Shown one piece after another: positions 6,463 through 9,377 of a stretch of 9,377 nt of DNA. The notes below the pieces were generated by a model, which saw only the letters and a list, made by a program, of their open reading frames with translations, made no database searches and was not told where the DNA came from. Both the position numbers and the translations under genes were made by a program. The DNA lies in contig JAEZWL010000167.1 of the NCBI GenBank assembly GCA_023420245.1, forward strand, positions 1 through 9,377, in the 5' to 3' direction. Source of the stretch: Bacillota bacterium. GTDB lineage: Bacteria; Bacillota; Clostridia; Oscillospirales; Acutalibacteraceae. Each line of letters starts with the position of its first letter. Position 1 is the stretch's first letter.

Positions 6463-7323
6463 TTAAGCTCCGAGCTGTGCCTTATACTTATCAACAATTT
6501 TATCGAGCTCTCCGCCGGATTTCATTTCACCGAGAACATCATTCACAACTTTAAGCATCTCGGCATCGCCTTTTTTCACGGCAATCGCATATTTTTCCAC
6601 TGTTAAGGCCTCGCCAAGCTTAACAAGCTTGGTGGTATTTTTCTCAACAAATTTGGTTGCCGGGAAATCATCGATAACAACCGCGTCAATCTTGCCGTTC
6701 AGTAAATCCGTTACAGCGTCGACCGCTTTTGTATAACGCTCTACGGAGCCAACCTTAACATCGCTCTTGCCATCTTCGTTTGTGCAGAAGGAATCTCCGG
6801 TAGTACCCTGCTGTACGCCGACTTTTTTGCCGTTCAGGTCCGCACGGGATTTAATCGCGCTGTCTTTTGCAACAATGATTGCCTGTGAAGCATCAAAGTA
6901 TGTATCGGAGAAATCCACGTTCTTCTTTCTATCTTCGTTTACAGTCATACCGGCCGCCACAAAATTGGTTTTGCCCGTGCTCAGCTCTGTAACCAAGGTA
7001 TCAAATGAAATATCGTTGATTTTAAGCTTTACACCAAGCTTATCGGCAATCTTTTGAGAGATTTCCGCGTCAATGCCGACTACGTTGTCGCCATCCTTGT
7101 ACTCAAACGGCTCAAATTCAGCATTAGTAGACCATGTAACAAAACCGTCAGCCTTTATTTTGTCTACTGAAGAGGAACCGGCGGTGGAAGCCGCTGAAGA
7201 AGCTGCCTCACCGGCTGTACTTGCCGCGGCGGAAGTAGCTGTGTTGGTGTTCGCGCATGCGGTCATAGAAATACCCATTACTGCCGCTAAAAGAAATGCG
7301 GAAATCTTAGTAGCTTTTTTCAT
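6463..7323 (-). CDS. Amino acid ABC transporter substrate-binding lipoprotein
   Basis: This 286-residue family 3 solute-binding protein should sit on the outer face of the membrane and deliver a polar amino acid to the permease. The start MKKATK is followed by a hydrophobic stretch and a lipobox with Cys23 (SMTAC), the predicted lipidation site. Residues about 24-53 are a low-complexity Ala/Ser/Thr linker with the ASTAG motif twice. The folded part begins near 55 (EFEPFEY at 69-75). Arg132 (TVNEDRKK) and Asp218/219 (VIDDF) sit where this family holds the ligand's carboxylate and amino groups. The ATG has GGAGGG eight bases upstream. It is the first gene of the importer operon, behind a strong promoter and an unusual leader. 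Ligand identity is unclear. Confidence 0.95.
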   Translation of the reverse strand: MKKATKISAFLLAAVMGISMTACANTNTATSAAASTAGEAASSAASTAGSSSVDKIKADGFVTWSTNAEFEPFEYKDGDNVVGIDAEISQKIADKLGVKLKINDISFDTLVTELSTGKTNFVAAGMTVNEDRKKNVDFSDTYFDASQAIIVAKDSAIKSRADLNGKKVGVQQGTTGDSFCTNEDGKSDVKVGSVERYTKAVDAVTDLLNGKIDAVVIDDFPATKFVEKNTTKLVKLGEALTVEKYAIAVKKGDAEMLKVVNDVLGEMKSGGELDKIVDKYKAQLGA

Positions 7324-7352
7324 ATTATTTACCCTCCGTTAATTAAAAGACA

Positions 7353-7411
7353 TTTGATATATTATATCAAACCACGTTGCTGATCGAGCCGTGCAACTAT
7401 TATTTGATATA
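7353..7411 (-). promoter_or_regulatory. Leader of the ABC operon with mutually exclusive pairing segments
   Basis: On the minus strand the nonamer TATATCAAA occurs at 7411-7403 and again at 7361-7353. Its exact complement TTTGATATA lies between them at 7371-7363. The middle segment can pair with the first copy, enclosing an inner GTTGC/GCAAC helix (7397-7393 with 7380-7376), or with the last copy as a 7-bp hairpin with a 5-base loop. As DNA, 7353-7371 is a perfect 19-bp palindrome with a further half-site 50 bp away, which could be operators. No known riboswitch or T-box motif is recognised. Confidence 0.5.
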
Positions 7412-7433
7412 CTAATTTCTTTGCCATGATTGT

Positions 7434-7462
7434 ATTATAGCGCATATTTATACATAATTCAA
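7434..7462 (-). promoter_or_regulatory. Sigma-A-type promoter of the amino acid ABC operon
   Basis: The minus strand has TTGAAT (7462-7457), exactly 17 bases, and a perfect TATAAT (7439-7434). Transcription should start near 7427, about 100 nt before the binding-protein ATG. It is among the best promoter matches in the window. Confidence 0.8.
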
Positions 7463-7467
7463 GCTTT

Positions 7468-7497
7468 AAATTAATAAAAATTCATTCTTATTAATTT
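7468..7497 (-). terminator. A+T-rich hairpin after the pseudouridine synthase gene
   Basis: A perfect 10-bp inverted repeat (7497-7488 with 7477-7468), extendable by a G-U and two A-U pairs to a 4-base loop, begins 20 bases past the stop. No U run follows, although its 3' arm is U-rich. It may be a weak terminator placed just before the ABC promoter. Confidence 0.35.
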
Positions 7498-7516
7498 TAT
7501 AGTACAACCCGGATAT

Positions 7517-8413
7517 TTAATCTATATGAATTTGTACATTTTCTATATGACATTCCCGAAGCATATCAAGCATATCGGATGGGAAATCACAGATTATTTG
7601 AATATCCTTCTTCGTGACAGGATGGCAAAAACAAGCTTTTCCGCAATGCAGAGCCTGTCTGGCAATTTGCTCCCTACTCCCGCCGTACATATCGTCTCCT
7701 GCCAAAGGATGCCCAAGATGGGATAAATGCACCCGTATCTGATGCGTACGCCCGGTTTCCAGTTCCAGTGCAAGCAGGCTATGACCTTTTGAGCTGCCCA
7801 TGGTTCTCCAATTGGTCACGGCGCTTTCCCCTTGTTCGGAGACCGTACGCTGAATCCTACAGCCTTCCTTTATGCCAATAGGCTGATTTATCACACCGCT
7901 GCCGCTAAGCTCACCTTCACAAATTGCATAATACACCTTTTTGACTGATCCTGCAAGATATGCGGCGGCAAAAGAATTCTTTGCCAATACCACGAGACCG
8001 GTCGTATCCTTATCCAAGCGGTAAACCGGTCGAAACCCGATCTTTCGCCCGCTTTTTAAATAGTAAGCGGAAACTGCGTTGGCCAGACTGTCGCGGTCAT
8101 GACCCGGAGTGGGATACATTGGCATATCCGCCGGCTTATTTACCACCAGCAAATCGTCGTCCTCATACAAGACCGATAGCGGATAAGGAATCGGCTCGAT
8201 TTGCTTTTCATCATCCGGCATCCGAAGTTTTACCAGATCACCGGCTTTTAAAGCATCCGTAGCAATCGCATGAAGACCGTTATTGGTTATTCCGAGCGGC
8301 TGTCGCTTCAGCCTCGTCATAAGGCGGGCGGATACCCCGCAATAGCCGCGCAGATAATTTTTCAGACGGATCCCGTCATATTCTGCGGGTACAGGAAAAA
8401 CAAGTTCGCGCAT
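7517..8413 (-). CDS. RluA-family RNA pseudouridine synthase
   Basis: Enzymes of this family convert uridines to pseudouridine in 23S rRNA or tRNA. The start is ATG 8413-8411, preceded by GGAG five bases upstream, giving 298 residues. An in-frame TTG at 8431 lies inside the preceding terminator and is unlikely. An S4-like RNA-binding region covers about residues 9-65. The catalytic Asp134 is in YRLDKDTTG. Other family marks are KKVYYA (158-163), GRTHQIRVHL (221-230) and the LHC...HPVTKK region near 255-268. The gene follows ilvE by 58 bases with a terminator between. No promoter was found, so it may depend on read-through or a promoter inside ilvE. The RluD/RluC/YlyB-type assignment and the target uridine are not determinable here. 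Confidence 0.93.
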   Translation of the reverse strand: MRELVFPVPAEYDGIRLKNYLRGYCGVSARLMTRLKRQPLGITNNGLHAIATDALKAGDLVKLRMPDDEKQIEPIPYPLSVLYEDDDLLVVNKPADMPMYPTPGHDRDSLANAVSAYYLKSGRKIGFRPVYRLDKDTTGLVVLAKNSFAAAYLAGSVKKVYYAICEGELSGSGVINQPIGIKEGCRIQRTVSEQGESAVTNWRTMGSSKGHSLLALELETGRTHQIRVHLSHLGHPLAGDDMYGGSREQIARQALHCGKACFCHPVTKKDIQIICDFPSDMLDMLRECHIENVQIHID

Positions 8414-8418
8414 AACTT

Positions 8419-8422
8419 CTCC
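8419..8422 (-). promoter_or_regulatory. Shine-Dalgarno deciding the pseudouridine synthase start
   Basis: GGAG (within GGAGAA) lies five bases before ATG 8413. The alternative TTG start at 8431 is upstream of this site and within the U run of the preceding terminator, so the ATG is preferred. Confidence 0.75.
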
Positions 8423-8429
8423 GAAATAC

Positions 8430-8459
8430 AAAAAGCGACGACAGAATGCCGCCGCCTTT
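8430..8459 (-). terminator. Intrinsic terminator after ilvE
   Basis: Beginning 12 bases past the ilvE stop, AAAG and CGGCGGC pair with GTCGTCG and CTTT (8459-8448 with 8442-8432), with one bulged base, two G-U pairs and a 5-base loop. The minus strand then reads TTTTTG. The U run ends only eight bases before the Shine-Dalgarno of the next gene. Confidence 0.75.
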
Positions 8460-8471
8460 GACGTTTACAAT

Positions 8472-9377
8472 TTATTTTATTTCTACAGTCCAACCGAAGG
8501 TATCCTTAATCTTTCCCCATTGAATACCGGTCAGGGTATCGTAAAGGCGCTGCGAAACGGGACCGATTTCACCATTGTTGATATTCATGATCTCATCGCC
8601 CCATTTCAGATGCCCGATTGGAGAAATGACGGCGGCCGTTCCGGTTCCGAAAGCTTCCTTAAGCTTACCGCTCCTCGCGGCCTGAGAAAGCTCTTCAATC
8701 GATATTTTACGCTCGACAACCTTCATCCCCCAGGATTTCAGCATTTCAATTGAAGACATTCTTGTAATTCCCGGAAGAATCGACCCCTGCAGCTCCGGGG
8801 TAACAATTTCGTCTCCAATTACAAAAAAGACGTTCATGGTTCCAACTTCTTCAATGTATTTGCGTTCCACACCATCGAGCCAAAGCACCTGCGTATAATT
8901 TTGCCTCTCCGCCTCATCCTGTGCTTTTAACGACGCCGCATAGTTCCCGGCCGTCTTTGTATATCCCATCCCGCCTTTTACCGCGCGAACATAATTCATT
9001 TCCACATAAATTTTAACGGGATTCAGACCTTCCGGATAATACGCGCCAACCGGGCAGCAAAGAACAATGAAAATTAAATGCTGAGCGGGATGTACGCCGA
9101 TATGAGGATCAACGCCGATAATAAACGGGCGTATGTAAAGGGAAGTTCCTTCTGCGGAGGGAATCCAATCCTTTTCTACTGAAACCAGCTTTTCAATTGC
9201 TTTTTTGGCGAACTCCTCATCAATAAGCGGGATACAAAGACGGTCATTTGAGGAGTTGAGCCGGGCCATGTTTTTATCCGGCCGGAAGAGTAATATTCTG
9301 CCGTCAACCGCACGATAAGCCTTCATACCCTCGAAAACAGACTGACCGTAGTGCAGGCACATTGCCGCCGGTGAAAG
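8472..9377 (-). CDS. ilvE: Branched-chain amino acid aminotransferase, type II (5' end outside window)
   Basis: This PLP enzyme interconverts leucine, isoleucine and valine with their 2-oxo acids in the cytoplasm. The visible 301 codons run to the window edge without a start. The residues before Met 9362 (LSPAA) continue the family pattern PAA-x-x-LHYGQ-x-x-FEGMKAYR, so that Met is internal and roughly 35-55 N-terminal residues are missing. Counting from that Met, the PLP lysine is Lys136 in MGYTKTAGNYAASLK. EEVGTMNVFF (171-180), PGITR (197-201) and EAFGTGTAA (236-244) are conserved in the group that includes the eukaryotic-type enzymes, about 340-360 residues long. The visible part has no frameshift. 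An intrinsic terminator follows. D-amino acid transaminase and ADC lyase share the fold, but the motifs fit BCAT. Confidence 0.94.
   Translation of the reverse strand, partial: LSPAAMCLHYGQSVFEGMKAYRAVDGRILLFRPDKNMARLNSSNDRLCIPLIDEEFAKKAIEKLVSVEKDWIPSAEGTSLYIRPFIIGVDPHIGVHPAQHLIFIVLCCPVGAYYPEGLNPVKIYVEMNYVRAVKGGMGYTKTAGNYAASLKAQDEAERQNYTQVLWLDGVERKYIEEVGTMNVFFVIGDEIVTPELQGSILPGITRMSSIEMLKSWGMKVVERKISIEELSQAARSGKLKEAFGTGTAAVISPIGHLKWGDEIMNINNGEIGPVSQRLYDTLTGIQWGKIKDTFGWTVEIK

Noticed and set aside
7165..7240. Low-complexity Ala/Ser/Thr repeat in the binding-protein gene as a mobile or unstable repeat
   Set aside because: It is the usual flexible linker after the lipidated cysteine of Gram-positive lipoproteins. 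The repeat units are short and imperfect at the DNA level.
7353..7371. FNR-type site (TTGAT...ATCAA) in the ABC leader
   Set aside because: FNR half-sites are four bases apart. Here TTGAT and ATCAA are seven apart, so the match fails.
7324..7427. Known riboswitch or T-box in the ABC operon leader
   Set aside because: No T-box GGTGG-type motif and no lysine, SAM, glycine or glutamine riboswitch core could be recognised. The leader is also short for most of these classes.
1..9377. Mobile element, phage, defence system or CRISPR content
   Set aside because: No transposase, integrase, phage, toxin-antitoxin or Cas-like gene and no regularly spaced repeats were seen. All genes are co-oriented chromosomal housekeeping types.

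Overview
The window reads as chromosomal DNA from a low-GC Gram-positive bacterium, most likely class Clostridia (an Oscillospiraceae-type anaerobe is my best guess). Pointers are the clostridial form of MurA, an M23 peptidase with LysM and G5-like domains, A+T-rich spacers between moderate-GC genes, strong GGAGG-type ribosome binding sites, TTG/GTG starts and sigma-A-like promoters. Every gene I can support is on the minus strand, so transcription runs from high to low coordinates. No RNA gene, CRISPR array, insertion sequence, phage gene or origin was seen, and no gene-free stretch exceeds about 270 bases.

In order of transcription: (1) 9377-8472, a type II branched-chain amino acid aminotransferase (ilvE) cut off by the window edge, ending at an intrinsic terminator (8430-8459). 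(2) 8413-7517, an RluA-family pseudouridine synthase. (3) 7462-4932, a polar amino acid ABC importer operon: a clear promoter, a leader of about 100 nt with repeated complementary segments, then lipoprotein binding protein, permease and ATPase. A GC-rich hairpin lies between the first two genes, and the last two overlap by 14 bases. (4) 4869-3425, a two-gene unit of a zinc-dependent phospholipase C-like protein followed directly by luxS, preceded by a perfect 15-bp inverted repeat. (5) 3357-1585, a membrane-anchored LysM/G5-like/M23 cell-wall endopeptidase with its own promoter, nearby palindromes and a clean terminator (1531-1578). (6) 1500-32, murA with a good promoter and a leader of about 150 nt. 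The first codons of another gene may follow at 13-1.

The themes are cell-wall synthesis and remodelling (murA, M23), amino acid uptake and metabolism (ABC importer, ilvE), the activated methyl cycle with AI-2 production (luxS), and RNA modification. I did not find an undescribed multi-gene system. The gene content is housekeeping, and the less ordinary signals are regulatory: the ABC-operon leader, the repeat before the phospholipase-luxS pair, and the sites around the M23 promoter. Three starts (murA, the ABC ATPase, the pseudouridine synthase) are better placed six or seven codons inside the longest open frame, because a Shine-Dalgarno sequence lies inside that frame.
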